64,000 bases of DNA from JAVBLT01 sp031553315 (GTDB lineage: Bacteria > Verrucomicrobiota > Kiritimatiellia > RFP12 > DVOR01). Positions 24,787 through 32,759 of this stretch are shown in pieces (within the stretch, counting starts at the first letter, position 1; every line of letters starts with the position of its first letter). Below the pieces are notes generated by a model that saw nothing but the letters and a program-made list of their open reading frames with translations, was not told where the DNA came from and did no database searches. Location: contig JAVBLT010000020.1 in the NCBI GenBank assembly GCA_031553315.1, positions 1-64,000 on the forward strand, given 5' to 3'. A program made the position numbers and the translations under genes.

Positions 24787-27117
24787 ATGAAAGCCTTCGC
24801 CACTCTCCTCTGCGGCCTCTTTGCCCTCGCCGCCGCCACAGCCGCAAACCCCACTCTCGTTAAATCCGAGCTGCTTGATCTCATCAAAACCCGGCAAACG
24901 GCGAGCAATGTGGAAATGACCGCCGATACCTTGACCGGCGACCAGAAAACCGGCTGGTTCGAGCTCAGGAAAAACGCCGCCGTCAACTTCGGCCTCTACA
25001 CGCTTCATGCCGACCGCGTGCGTGTGAACCGCGGCTCGGGCGAAATCGAAGCTGCGGGCAACGTCAGCATCGAATCCAAGGATTCCGGCAGCTGGAAGGG
25101 CGACAGCATCGCCTTCAACTACAAGACCGGCGAAGGTCTTATTTCCGACGGCACCTTCCGTTTTTCCGCCTTCACCGTCAACATGCGCAACGTGAAGCGC
25201 TCCCCCCTCGGCGTCTACACCGCCGAAGACCTCGCGATCACCAGCTGCACCAACGCCCCCTCCGCCTGGCACTGGCACGTCTCCGGCGCCGGCGAGTATG
25301 AGCATGAGCAGTATGTGAAAGTGACCGATGCCGTGCCCCACTTCCTCGGCGTGCCCATCGGCTGGATGCCCTGGTTCTACCGCGATTTCGCCAATCACTA
25401 CGGCCTGCGCCTCACCCCCGGCTACACCTCCCGCTGGGGCGCCTACCTCCAAAGCGGCTACGTCTACCCCATCGCCGGCAACGCCGCCACCCCCGCCGAG
25501 CTCTACGGCAAAACCCGGGTCGACTACCGCACCAGCCGCGGCCTGGGCGCCGGCCAGGAGCTCACCTGGCGCGGCGAGCGCTACAACCTCAGCGGCCGCC
25601 TCGAATTCTACTGGGCCCACGACCTGGATCTCCCCGACCAGAAGCTGTATCACAACTGGATGTCGCCCATGCACGAGGATCGTTACCGCGTGGCCCTCTA
25701 TAACCGCGCCGACCTCACCCCGCGCGATTCCATCCGCATTCACGGCGAGTATGTGAGCGACTCCGAATTCCGCGGCGATTTCCTCGAACGCTACGCCCGC
25801 CGCTATGCCCAGCCCCTCAACCAGGCCTCCTACGAACACCGCGCCGCCGACACCGCCTCCGGTCTCACCGTCTCCGGCCCCCTCAACGCCTTCTACGCCG
25901 GCGTGCAGCGCCTCCCCGAAGCCTGGGTCTCCCTCATGCCTGTGACCTTCGGCATTCCCGACCTCTATTACGATGCCGATATCCGCCTCGGCTGGCTCGC
26001 CCGCCAACCCGGAAAATACGCCGACGCCGAGCCCCAATACCGCTACACCCCCGGCCCCTGGGCCGATTACGACACCGCCCGCCTCGACATGCGCCAGTTC
26101 ATCCGCCGGCCCTTCCGCCTCATGGAAGGCGTCGCCCTCACCCCCCGCATCGGCTGGCGCGGCACCTACTACTCCGATTCCGACACCCCCCGCTCCGACC
26201 TCTTCCGATCCTATTTCGAATTCGGCGCCCTCCTCTCCGCCGAAGCCTATGCCGACTACAATTCCCTCCGCCACACCATCCGCCCCTACATCGACTGGGC
26301 CTGGATCCCCAAAGTCACCGGTCTCACCGAAGGCGACAATTATGCCTTCGACCGCGCCGACGCCTCCTACGAATGGCGCGACCAGTTCGGCCAAGACGGT
26401 CTCTACGCCCCCCATGAATACCACGGCCTGCGCTTGGGCCTGCGCAACCTCCTCCAGGATCGCGCCCTCTACACCCCCCGCTCCCTGATCGACTGGGACC
26501 TCTACGCCGCCTGCGTCTTCCAAAACGGTTACGACAACTGGCTCTACACCGGCCGCGACCCCCAGCCTGCCGGTGAAACGGTTCACGAAAAGCGCGATAC
26601 CGGCTGGCGCCTCCTCGGAACCCGCATGGCCTGGAACCCCTCCAAAACCCTCACCTTCAACACCACCTTCGAATACGACCCCGAAAACAACGCCGTCGCC
26701 CTCTTCGATTTCCACACCCGCCTCAACCTCAGCGATTTCACCGTCTACGCCGGCTACCTCAGCCGCGATCACGACGTCTACGACTACCGCTGGCGCGACC
26801 ATTTGGAAGACATCATCGCCTACGGCGGCTTCATTCACCGCCTCTCCGATGCCTGGGGCTGGTCCCTCTACACCCGCTACAACCTCGACCGCAACGACCT
26901 TGAAGAAGTCGGCGGGTTCATTCAATACAGCCTCGACTGCATCACCTTCCGCATCGTCTCCTCCTACATGCCCTCCTACATCGCCTCCGACCACACGAAA
27001 TACGACAGCGATTTCCGCATCGGCTTCAACGTGTGGCTCCGTGAGCGCCCCTCCCGATCCCATGAAGACTGGATGACCTGGGGCGGCATGTATAAGGAAG
27101 ACGACATGATGGATTGA
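24787..27117 (+). CDS. lptD: LptD-like outer-membrane LPS-assembly protein
   Basis: 776 residues. The ATG at 24787 is 6 bp from GGAAGGA; the ATG at 24781 abuts it and is too close. It begins with a signal peptide (MKAFATLLCGLFALAAATAA). Residues about 35-150 resemble the OstA/LptA-like jelly-roll domain (MTADTLTGDQKTGWFEL, HADRVRVNRGSGEIEAAGNV). The rest is Tyr/Trp/Asp-rich and pattern-consistent with a large beta-barrel, including FLGVPIGWMPWFYRDF and YGLRLTPGYTSRWGAYL, as in LptD. It would insert LPS into the outer leaflet with LptE. Cysteines for inter-domain disulfides are sparse. A terminator follows. Confidence 0.78.
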   Translation: MKAFATLLCGLFALAAATAANPTLVKSELLDLIKTRQTASNVEMTADTLTGDQKTGWFELRKNAAVNFGLYTLHADRVRVNRGSGEIEAAGNVSIESKDSGSWKGDSIAFNYKTGEGLISDGTFRFSAFTVNMRNVKRSPLGVYTAEDLAITSCTNAPSAWHWHVSGAGEYEHEQYVKVTDAVPHFLGVPIGWMPWFYRDFANHYGLRLTPGYTSRWGAYLQSGYVYPIAGNAATPAELYGKTRVDYRTSRGLGAGQELTWRGERYNLSGRLEFYWAHDLDLPDQKLYHNWMSPMHEDRYRVALYNRADLTPRDSIRIHGEYVSDSEFRGDFLERYARRYAQPLNQASYEHRAADTASGLTVSGPLNAFYAGVQRLPEAWVSLMPVTFGIPDLYYDADIRLGWLARQPGKYADAEPQYRYTPGPWADYDTARLDMRQFIRRPFRLMEGVALTPRIGWRGTYYSDSDTPRSDLFRSYFEFGALLSAEAYADYNSLRHTIRPYIDWAWIPKVTGLTEGDNYAFDRADASYEWRDQFGQDGLYAPHEYHGLRLGLRNLLQDRALYTPRSLIDWDLYAACVFQNGYDNWLYTGRDPQPAGETVHEKRDTGWRLLGTRMAWNPSKTLTFNTTFEYDPENNAVALFDFHTRLNLSDFTVYAGYLSRDHDVYDYRWRDHLEDIIAYGGFIHRLSDAWGWSLYTRYNLDRNDLEEVGGFIQYSLDCITFRIVSSYMPSYIASDHTKYDSDFRIGFNVWLRERPSRSHEDWMTWGGMYKEDDMMD

Positions 27118-27133
27118 TCGCTCTCCCGCGCGA

Positions 27134-27179
27134 AAAGCAAGCGGCCCTTTCCGGTTGCGGAAAGAGCCGTTTGCTTTTT
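27134..27179. terminator. Intrinsic terminator between convergent lptD and a minus-strand gene
   Basis: Near-perfect 18-bp stem (AAGCAAGCGGC... with GCCGTTTGCTT, left arm starting about 27135, right arm ending about 27176) with a T run on the plus strand and AAAA preceding, so usable in both directions. Confidence 0.88.
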
Positions 27180-27194
27180 GAAACGAGCCAAGGG

Positions 27195-27623
27195 TCACTC
27201 CCTGAATGAGCAGATCATGGAGCCCTGAGCCTGTTCAACGCGCAGCGTGTTGACATCGAGCCTGTAGATGCCGCCGCGGCTGGTTTCGATGCGCAAAGCG
27301 GAATCGTTCTCGAAATTGAGCTTTGAAATGGAATCCGTTTCGCCGCAGTGGCCGCCGCTTTTCGTACAGGCATGGCGGACAACGTAAATCTGCCTGTTCC
27401 AGATGGGCAGGTCTGTATGCAGCCAGTAAGCCTCCAGGCAGCCCTCCTGCTCGGCCGGGAGGTATTCGATGCCGTTTCTCACCGCTTTGACCGGGGCCTT
27501 TCCCGCAAGATCGTAATACGCCGCGAAAAGAGGCAGAAACGCCAGCGCGATAATCGCCGCGATGCCCAGAACCGTGAACCCCGCGCTGAGCGGGGATGTC
27601 GGGCCTTGGTTGGAAAAAAGCAT
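27195..27623 (-). CDS. Small membrane protein of unknown function
   Basis: 142 residues from ATG 27623, preceded by AAGGAAGGAG; the frame runs open to 27902 only as a shadow of the SDR gene. One strong transmembrane helix (about 14-35, AGFTVLGIAAIIALAFLPLFAAYY) and a C-terminal soluble part with four cysteines (GCLEAYW, RHACTKSGGHCGE, SMICSF), possibly disulfide-bonded outside the membrane. No family recognised. It follows the SDR gene on the same strand after 47 bp, but nothing ties it to sugar metabolism. Confidence 0.7.
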   Translation of the reverse strand: MLFSNQGPTSPLSAGFTVLGIAAIIALAFLPLFAAYYDLAGKAPVKAVRNGIEYLPAEQEGCLEAYWLHTDLPIWNRQIYVVRHACTKSGGHCGETDSISKLNFENDSALRIETSRGGIYRLDVNTLRVEQAQGSMICSFRE

Positions 27624-27670
27624 GGCTTTCTCCTTCCTTTTCAATCGAAAGCCGCTCTGATGGCGGCCTC

Positions 27671-28444
27671 TTACAGAATCGTGTACCCTCCGTCGACCAC
27701 CAGGTCGGAACCCGTCGCGAAGAGAGAAGCGTCGGAAGCGAAGTAAACGAAGGCCCCGATGAGGTCTTCGGGGAAGCCCAGGCGGCTGCCTTCGGGCATC
27801 TTGGCGGCCCAGATGGGGAGCATGTCTTTCAGCGTGGCGATGAGATCGGTCTGGATGTAGCCCGGGCTCACGCAGTTCACGCGGATGCCGTACTTGGCCC
27901 ACTCCACGGCGAGCGCCTTGGTCAGGTGCAGCACGCCGGCCTTGGCGGCGCAGTAGTTGGCGATGGTCTGGGGCACGTTGATGATGTGGGCCGACATGGA
28001 GGCCGTGCTGATGATCGAGCCGCGGTTGCCGCGCTTGCGCATGAGCCTGGCGGCGGCCTGGGCGGTGAAAAACACGCCGTTGAGGTTCACGTCGATCACG
28101 CGTTTGAAGGTGGCGGGGTCGATGTCGATGGCGGGGTCGCCGGTGAAAATGCCGGCGTTGTTCACGGCGAAATCGAGCTGGCCGAAGTCTTTTTCATAAC
28201 CGGCGATCATCGCGTCTACGCTGGCGGGGTCGGTCACGTTGCAGGCGTAGGCGATCACTTTGCGGCCGGTGGCCTGGGCGATCTCGGCGGCGGTGGTTTG
28301 GGCGAGCCCGATGTTCATGTCCACCACGGCCACATTGGCGCCGAGCTCGGCGAAGGCTCTGGCGAGGGTCTTGCCGATGCCTTGGGCGCCGCCGGTGATG
28401 AAGCCTTGTTTGCCTTCGAGCGAGAAGAGTTTTTTAACGTCCAT
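27671..28444 (-). CDS. NAD(P)-dependent short-chain dehydrogenase (polyol-dehydrogenase-like)
   Basis: 257 residues, classical SDR. Cofactor glycine motif T17-GGAQGIG24, an acidic residue after beta-2 (VVDMN, favouring NAD), NNAG at 95-98, catalytic Ser in STAS, and Y164-x3-K168. The C-terminal FATGSDLVVDGGYTIL is typical of arabitol, sorbitol and mannitol dehydrogenases of this fold. It is last in a minus-strand run deoC - FGGY kinase - SDR. An expected role is oxidising a polyol to the ketose used by the kinase. The exact substrate is not readable from sequence. Confidence 0.9.
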   Translation of the reverse strand: MDVKKLFSLEGKQGFITGGAQGIGKTLARAFAELGANVAVVDMNIGLAQTTAAEIAQATGRKVIAYACNVTDPASVDAMIAGYEKDFGQLDFAVNNAGIFTGDPAIDIDPATFKRVIDVNLNGVFFTAQAAARLMRKRGNRGSIISTASMSAHIINVPQTIANYCAAKAGVLHLTKALAVEWAKYGIRVNCVSPGYIQTDLIATLKDMLPIWAAKMPEGSRLGFPEDLIGAFVYFASDASLFATGSDLVVDGGYTIL

Positions 28445-28462
28445 TGTGTTGAGTCTCCTGTT

Positions 28463-29971
28463 TTACCATTGGGTTTGTTCAATACGGTCGCCGACGTCGG
28501 AACAGATGTCGGAAAGCGTTTGGAAGAGGGGGAGGATGCGGCCGTAGGCGGCGCTGCGGCCGGGGTCGGGGGCGATGCGGCTCTTCTCGGCGTGAAGGGC
28601 GGTCACGGGGGAGAAATCGCTCCAGATTCCGGTTCCCACGGCCGCGAGGGCGGCGGCGCCGAGGGAGCCGGCATCCTGGCCCACGCCGGTTTCGATGATG
28701 TCTTTGGCGTAGATGTCGGCGAAGAGCGAGCGCCAGAAGGGGCTTTTGCCGCCGCCGCCCACGATGAGCATGTCGGGAGAGAGGGCGGCGGTGTAGCCGG
28801 CCATTACGTCGAGCGCGAGGCGCAGGTTGAGGCAGATGCCTTCAAGCGTGGCGCGGATGATGTCGCCCTGCGTGTGGCTGAGCGTGAGCCCCAGGTAAGC
28901 GCCTTTGATGCGGGGCGATTTGTCGAGGCTCGACCCGCCGGCGAGGCTGGGGTTGAATATGAGGCGGTTGGATCCGGGGGGCGCTTCGCGGGCGAGTGTT
29001 TCCATGCCGCTGTAATCGAGGTTCCGGCAAAGCGTGTCGCGTAGCCAGCGGAAGGAGCTCCCGGCGGCGAAGATGGCGGTGGACGACACGAACATGCCCG
29101 GAACGGCATGGGTGAACACATAGGGCCGGCGGGCGCGGTCGACGATGGGGGCGTGGCCGGAAACGGCGATCCAGGCGGAGGAGCCGACCGAGGTGTAGGC
29201 CATGCCGTCGGCCACGCACCCGGCGCCGAGCGCCATGCAGGCGTTGTCGACGCCGCCGCAGACGACCTGCACGCCGGTATGGAGCCCAAGGGCCTGGGCG
29301 GCGGTTTCGGTGAGCGTGCCGATGACTTGGGCTGAGGGTTCGAGCGCCGGGAATTTGGCGGGGTCGATGCCGGAGGCGGCAATGAACCCTTCGCGGTAAC
29401 CCCAGGCTTTGAGATCGTAGACGCCGCTGCCGGAGGCGTAGGAGTAATCGGAGCAGAGGCGGCCCGTGAGGAGGAAGTTGATGTAATCCTTGGTGCCGAC
29501 GAATTGTTTGGCGGCGGCGTAGAGCTCGGGGTGGTTGTCTTTGTACCACATGAGCTTGAACACGGAGTAGAGGTGGGCGGGGAAGCCGTTGCCGGTGGCG
29601 AGATACCAGTCGCTTTCGTCGACGGTTTCAAAGAAGCGGGCGGCCTGGGCGGTGGCGCGGGCATCGGACCAGATGGGGGTGCGGTCGGCGAGGAGGGCGC
29701 CGTCGGCCCCGATGGGGATGATGCCCAGGCTGTGCCCCGAAACGCCGATGGCGCGGATGGCCTCCGCGGCGACCGGGTGCTTTTCGAGCACCTGGCGGGT
29801 GGATTGAACAATGGCGGCCCACCAGTCGTTGGGGTTTTGCTCGTGAAAACCGGGCCGGGGGTAATGGGTTTCGTAGGAGATGAAAGCGTCGGCGAGGGTG
29901 GCGCCGGTCTCATCGTGAAGCGAGGCCTTGGCGCCGCCGGTGCCCAGATCGTAGGCGAGGATGTAGGTCAC
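28463..29971 (-). CDS. FGGY-family carbohydrate kinase (xylulokinase-like)
   Basis: 502 residues from a GTG at 29971, which has GGAGAA upstream and overlaps the deoC stop (GTGA, 29971-29968). Phosphorylates a sugar with ATP. The FGGY N-lobe begins YILAYDLGTGGAKAS; WSDARA, GTKDYINFLLTG and the C-lobe ATP-binding segments GGVDNACMALGAG and LIVGGGGKSPFW follow. Overall it resembles xylulokinase, but FGGY specificity is hard to call (xylulose, ribulose, erythritol, AI-2 and others). Tight coupling to DeoC suggests its product, or a derivative of it, is split by the aldolase. Confidence 0.9.
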   Translation of the reverse strand: MTYILAYDLGTGGAKASLHDETGATLADAFISYETHYPRPGFHEQNPNDWWAAIVQSTRQVLEKHPVAAEAIRAIGVSGHSLGIIPIGADGALLADRTPIWSDARATAQAARFFETVDESDWYLATGNGFPAHLYSVFKLMWYKDNHPELYAAAKQFVGTKDYINFLLTGRLCSDYSYASGSGVYDLKAWGYREGFIAASGIDPAKFPALEPSAQVIGTLTETAAQALGLHTGVQVVCGGVDNACMALGAGCVADGMAYTSVGSSAWIAVSGHAPIVDRARRPYVFTHAVPGMFVSSTAIFAAGSSFRWLRDTLCRNLDYSGMETLAREAPPGSNRLIFNPSLAGGSSLDKSPRIKGAYLGLTLSHTQGDIIRATLEGICLNLRLALDVMAGYTAALSPDMLIVGGGGKSPFWRSLFADIYAKDIIETGVGQDAGSLGAAALAAVGTGIWSDFSPVTALHAEKSRIAPDPGRSAAYGRILPLFQTLSDICSDVGDRIEQTQW

Positions 29972-30663
29972 GGCTGCTTCTCCTGAAGGCGGGTTTCGAC
30001 TTCTTTCATCACGTCGAGCGCGGTGGATATGCCCAGGCCGAAGCGTTCGCAGCCCGCGTCGATCATCGCGAGCACGGCGTCGAGCCCGCGGACGCCGCCC
30101 GCGGCTTTGATTTTGGCGCAGTCGCCCACCGCCGCTTTCATCACGCGGATGGTCTCGACGGTGGTCGGCTTGGCCGCCCACCCGGTGCCGCTTTTGACGA
30201 AGGTGACGCCGGCCCTGACGGCGATTTCGCAGGCGCGGGCGATTTCCTCATCGGTGAGATACGCGATTTCGAGGATGGATTTCACGGGGGTGCCGCCGGC
30301 GGCTTCCACAACGGCGCGGATGTCGGCATAGACCGCATCGTCCATGCCCGATTTCAGCGCGCCCACGTTGATGACCATATCGAGCTCGGTGGCTCCGGCC
30401 TTGAGCATTTCGCGCGCCTGGAAGACCTTCACTTCGGTGGTGTCGGCGCCGGAGGGGAAGCCGACCACGCCGCCGATGGCGATGTCGGGGTAAGCCTTGA
30501 GCTTTTCCGCGAGGTAGGCGGTGAAGCAGGGCATGGCGAAGGCGCACACAAAGCGGTATTTCGCGGCGGCGGCGGCGATCTGGTCGATTTCGTCGCGGGT
30601 GACGTTGGCGCGAACGCCGCTGATGTCGATTAAACGGGGAAGGGTGGTCAAATCAAAACGCAT
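29968..30663 (-). CDS. deoC: Deoxyribose-phosphate aldolase
   Basis: 231 residues. Class I aldolase that splits 2-deoxyribose-5-phosphate to acetaldehyde and glyceraldehyde-3-phosphate. Catalytic residues correspond to E. coli DERA: D95 (ELDMVINVG), Schiff-base K157 (VTFVKSGTGW) and K186 (AKIKAAGGVRG). The ATG at 30663 has GAGG 7 bp upstream; in-frame ATGs further up cross the promoter. The promoter overlaps an inverted repeat (30705-30728). First gene of the deoC-kinase-SDR run. A nucleoside-salvage role is the default, but no phosphopentomutase or nucleoside phosphorylase is nearby. Confidence 0.95.
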   Translation of the reverse strand: MRFDLTTLPRLIDISGVRANVTRDEIDQIAAAAAKYRFVCAFAMPCFTAYLAEKLKAYPDIAIGGVVGFPSGADTTEVKVFQAREMLKAGATELDMVINVGALKSGMDDAVYADIRAVVEAAGGTPVKSILEIAYLTDEEIARACEIAVRAGVTFVKSGTGWAAKPTTVETIRVMKAAVGDCAKIKAAGGVRGLDAVLAMIDAGCERFGLGISTALDVMKEVETRLQEKQP

Positions 30664-30688
30664 ACAAAACCTCATTTCATTTTTCATT

Positions 30689-30717
30689 AGTGTAGCGCCG
30701 GAGAGGAAAAGAGTCAA
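30689..30717 (-). promoter_or_regulatory. Sigma-70 promoter of the deoC operon
   Basis: TTGACT (30717-30712), 17 bp, TACACT (30694-30689); same hexamers and spacing as the rpmH promoter. Confidence 0.8.
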
Positions 30718-30728
30718 ACCTCTTTTCC
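30705..30728. promoter_or_regulatory. Inverted repeat over the deoC -35 box, possible operator
   Basis: GGAAAAGAG (30705-30713), 6-bp loop, CTCTTTTCC (30720-30728), perfect 9-bp arms. It spans the -35 hexamer and ends 3 bp before the thiN stop. No U run follows on either strand, so an operator is at least as likely as a terminator. Confidence 0.6.
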
Positions 30729-30730
30729 GG

Positions 30731-31351
30731 TTAGGGATACTTTTGGTAGACGAGCAGGGGGGAGGTCGCCGGAAAGGAGAGGCTGAAGGAAAAACCGGTT
30801 GCTTCGTTGAGCGTGGCGCGCCACCAGCGGGGCAGGGTGAGCGCGCGCAGCGGATAGCGGAGCCCTTCCGAGGTAATGGGCTGGGTCGGGTCGAAGCTGA
30901 AAATGGAAACAGCCTGCCCCGGGGTCGAGGGGAGCGAACCGGCGGCGGCGAGGGCCCGGAAGGCGCCGGTATCCGTCATGAGGGCGACGCGGGCCTCGCG
31001 GGCGTAGTCGGCGAGGAGGGAGAGGTTGCCCAGCGTGTGGTCTTCGCGCTTGCCGGTGGCTCCGAGAATGGCGATTTCGGCGGCGGGATCCAGGCGGCGG
31101 GCGAAGCGGAAGGCCTTGGTCAGGTCGTTGGTTTCCTGGTCGGGGTCGTGGTGGATGCGCCCCGCGCAGGCCTGGCGCGCGGCAGGGGGGAGGGAATCGA
31201 GATCGCCGGCCACGGCATCGGGCGGGCGGCCGGTCTTTTCGAGGAAAACCGCCGCCGCGCCGTCGCAGCAAATCACGGCGCCGGCCTCGCGCAGCAGGCG
31301 CAGCGGTTCGGGGTGCGTGGGAAAATCGCCGTTGGCGAGAATAACAAGCAT
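30731..31351 (-). CDS. thiN: Thiamine pyrophosphokinase
   Basis: 206 residues. Transfers pyrophosphate from ATP to thiamine, giving the active cofactor. Family motifs: ILANGDFP at the start, CCDGAA, PDAVAGDLDSLP (Mg/ATP-binding Asp residues), DQETNDLTKAF and ILGATGKREDHTLGNLSLL. The start at 31351 has an AAAGG site; the frame's earlier Met at 31405 lies in the promoter. It stands alone, divergent from the DUF2264 operon and followed by deoC on the same strand from a separate promoter. With thiE the window shows parts of both thiamine synthesis and salvage. Confidence 0.93.
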   Translation of the reverse strand: MLVILANGDFPTHPEPLRLLREAGAVICCDGAAAVFLEKTGRPPDAVAGDLDSLPPAARQACAGRIHHDPDQETNDLTKAFRFARRLDPAAEIAILGATGKREDHTLGNLSLLADYAREARVALMTDTGAFRALAAAGSLPSTPGQAVSIFSFDPTQPITSEGLRYPLRALTLPRWWRATLNEATGFSFSLSFPATSPLLVYQKYP

Positions 31352-31377
31352 AGACAAGAACCTTTCGGATGGGGTAT

Positions 31378-31405
31378 AGTGTAGAGCGTAGATTGGATTT
31401 GTCAA
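31378..31405 (-). promoter_or_regulatory. Sigma-70 promoter of thiN
   Basis: TTGACA (31405-31400), 16 bp, TACACT (31383-31378), 27 bp upstream of the start codon. Confidence 0.7.
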
Positions 31406-31458
31406 AGCGATTCGCGTTGTGTTGTCTGCCGGATGATTGTTTTTTTGGCTGAATGAAG

Positions 31459-31473
31459 TTGCGCAGAGCGCAA
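31459..31473. promoter_or_regulatory. Small palindrome upstream of the DUF2264 operon
   Basis: TTGCGC-AGA-GCGCAA, perfect 6-bp arms, 38 bp before the ATG at 31511. Possible regulator site. Confidence 0.4.
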
Positions 31474-31480
31474 TTTTGTG

Positions 31481-31500
31481 TTTTCATATGCATACGAAAA
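31481..31500. promoter_or_regulatory. 20-bp palindrome directly before the DUF2264 ribosome site
   Basis: TTTTCATATGCATACGAAAA pairs in 9 of 10 positions and ends just before AGGAG. Size and symmetry fit a repressor operator in the 5' leader. Confidence 0.5.
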
Positions 31501-31510
31501 GGAGTACCCC

Positions 31511-32737
31511 ATGAATTCTTCGCGCCGCACGTTCTTGAAAACCGCCGCCACCGGCGTTGCCGCTTTCGCGGCCGCACCCGCCGCGACCGCCGCGGAGGCT
31601 CTTCCCGCCGCCGCCGCGCCCGTTCAGACTCCCCGCGACTATTGGGCCGGCATGGCCGTGAAAATCGCCAGACCCGTGCTCGAAAACCTTGCCGCGCGAA
31701 CGCTCAGGAAAAATATGCCCATCGAGGCGCACAATCCCAAATACCGCGAACCCTTCACCCACCTCGAAGCCTTCGGCCGCCTTTTCAGCGGCATTGCGCC
31801 CTGGCTGGAGTGCGACAAACCCGAACCGTGGCTGAGGCTCGCCCGGGAATGCGTCGACGCCGGCACCGACCCCCAGTCGCCCGATTTCTTCAACTTCACC
31901 GGCAAGCCCTACAACCAGCCCCTCGTCGACGCCTCCTACCTGGCGATGGCCTTCCTCCGCGCCCCCGAAACCCTTTGGGAACCGCTCGATTCGCGCGTGA
32001 AGGACAACGTGATCGCCGCCATGACCGCCACCCGCAAGATCCGCCCCAACCAGAGCAACTGGCTTCTCTTCGCCTCCACCATCGAAGCGTTTATGAAGAT
32101 GGCCGGCCAGGAGGTCTTCCGCCCCCGCGTCGGCGAAGCCATTGTCAAATTCGACCAGTGGTACAAGGGCGACGGCGTCTACGGCGACGGCCTCCACTTC
32201 CGCTGGGATTATTACAACGGCTATGTCATTCAGCCCATGCTCGTGGAAACCGCCCTGCACTTCGGCGACGACCCCGAATGGAAAGAGATGTTCAAAGACG
32301 TGATGAAGCGCGCCACCCGCTATGCCGGCGTGCTCGAGCGCCTCATCTCGCCCGAAGGCGCCTATCCTCCCCTTGGCCGTTCGCTCACCTACCGCTTCGG
32401 CGCCTTCCAGCCGCTCGCCCAGATGGCGCTGCTGAAGAAGCTGCCCGGCGGCGTGTCGCCCGCACAGGTGCGCTGCGCCATGACGGCCGTCATCCGCCGC
32501 CAGATGGAAGCCCCCGGCACCTTCGATGCCGCCGGCTGGCTTCAGCTCGGCTTCTGCGGCCACCAGCCCAGGCTCGCCGATATTTACGTTTCGACCGGCA
32601 GCCTCTACATCTGCTCCAACGGCCTGCTGCCGCTCGGCCTGCCCGCCTCCGATCCCTTCTGGAGCGACCCCGACGCTCCCTGGACCTCCGTCAAAGCCTG
32701 GAGCGGCGTCGACATTCCCGGCGACCATTCCATCTAA
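31511..32737 (+). CDS. Tat-exported DUF2264 family protein (paralogue 1)
   Basis: 408 residues from ATG 31511 with AAAAGGAG upstream; the earlier in-frame ATG at 31478 lies before the palindrome and would bury the signal. N-terminal twin-arginine motif SSRRTFLKTAATG with an Ala-rich hydrophobic stretch indicates folded export. The body is an alpha-barrel DUF2264 domain (PFTHLEAFGRLFSGIAPWLE, PNQSNWLLFAS, WYKGDGVYGDG, DYYNGYVIQPMLVE, LISPEGAYPPLGRS). DUF2264 proteins resemble (alpha/alpha)6 glycan-active enzymes, and many occur in polysaccharide-degradation loci; activity is not established here. A close tandem paralogue and an SGNH hydrolase follow. Confidence 0.9.
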   Translation: MNSSRRTFLKTAATGVAAFAAAPAATAAEALPAAAAPVQTPRDYWAGMAVKIARPVLENLAARTLRKNMPIEAHNPKYREPFTHLEAFGRLFSGIAPWLECDKPEPWLRLARECVDAGTDPQSPDFFNFTGKPYNQPLVDASYLAMAFLRAPETLWEPLDSRVKDNVIAAMTATRKIRPNQSNWLLFASTIEAFMKMAGQEVFRPRVGEAIVKFDQWYKGDGVYGDGLHFRWDYYNGYVIQPMLVETALHFGDDPEWKEMFKDVMKRATRYAGVLERLISPEGAYPPLGRSLTYRFGAFQPLAQMALLKKLPGGVSPAQVRCAMTAVIRRQMEAPGTFDAAGWLQLGFCGHQPRLADIYVSTGSLYICSNGLLPLGLPASDPFWSDPDAPWTSVKAWSGVDIPGDHSI

Positions 32738-32759
32738 CTAACCCTCAGCAAGGAAAATC

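Noticed and set aside
17660..27117. Possible mobile island carrying the elongation genes
   Set aside because: Gene order mreBCD-mrdA-rodA-rng is standard and no integrase, direct repeats or tRNA flank it.
24733..27198. 821-residue minus-strand frame opposite lptD
   Set aside because: Gly/Val-rich shadow. The plus strand has a signal peptide, ribosome site and LptD-like motifs.
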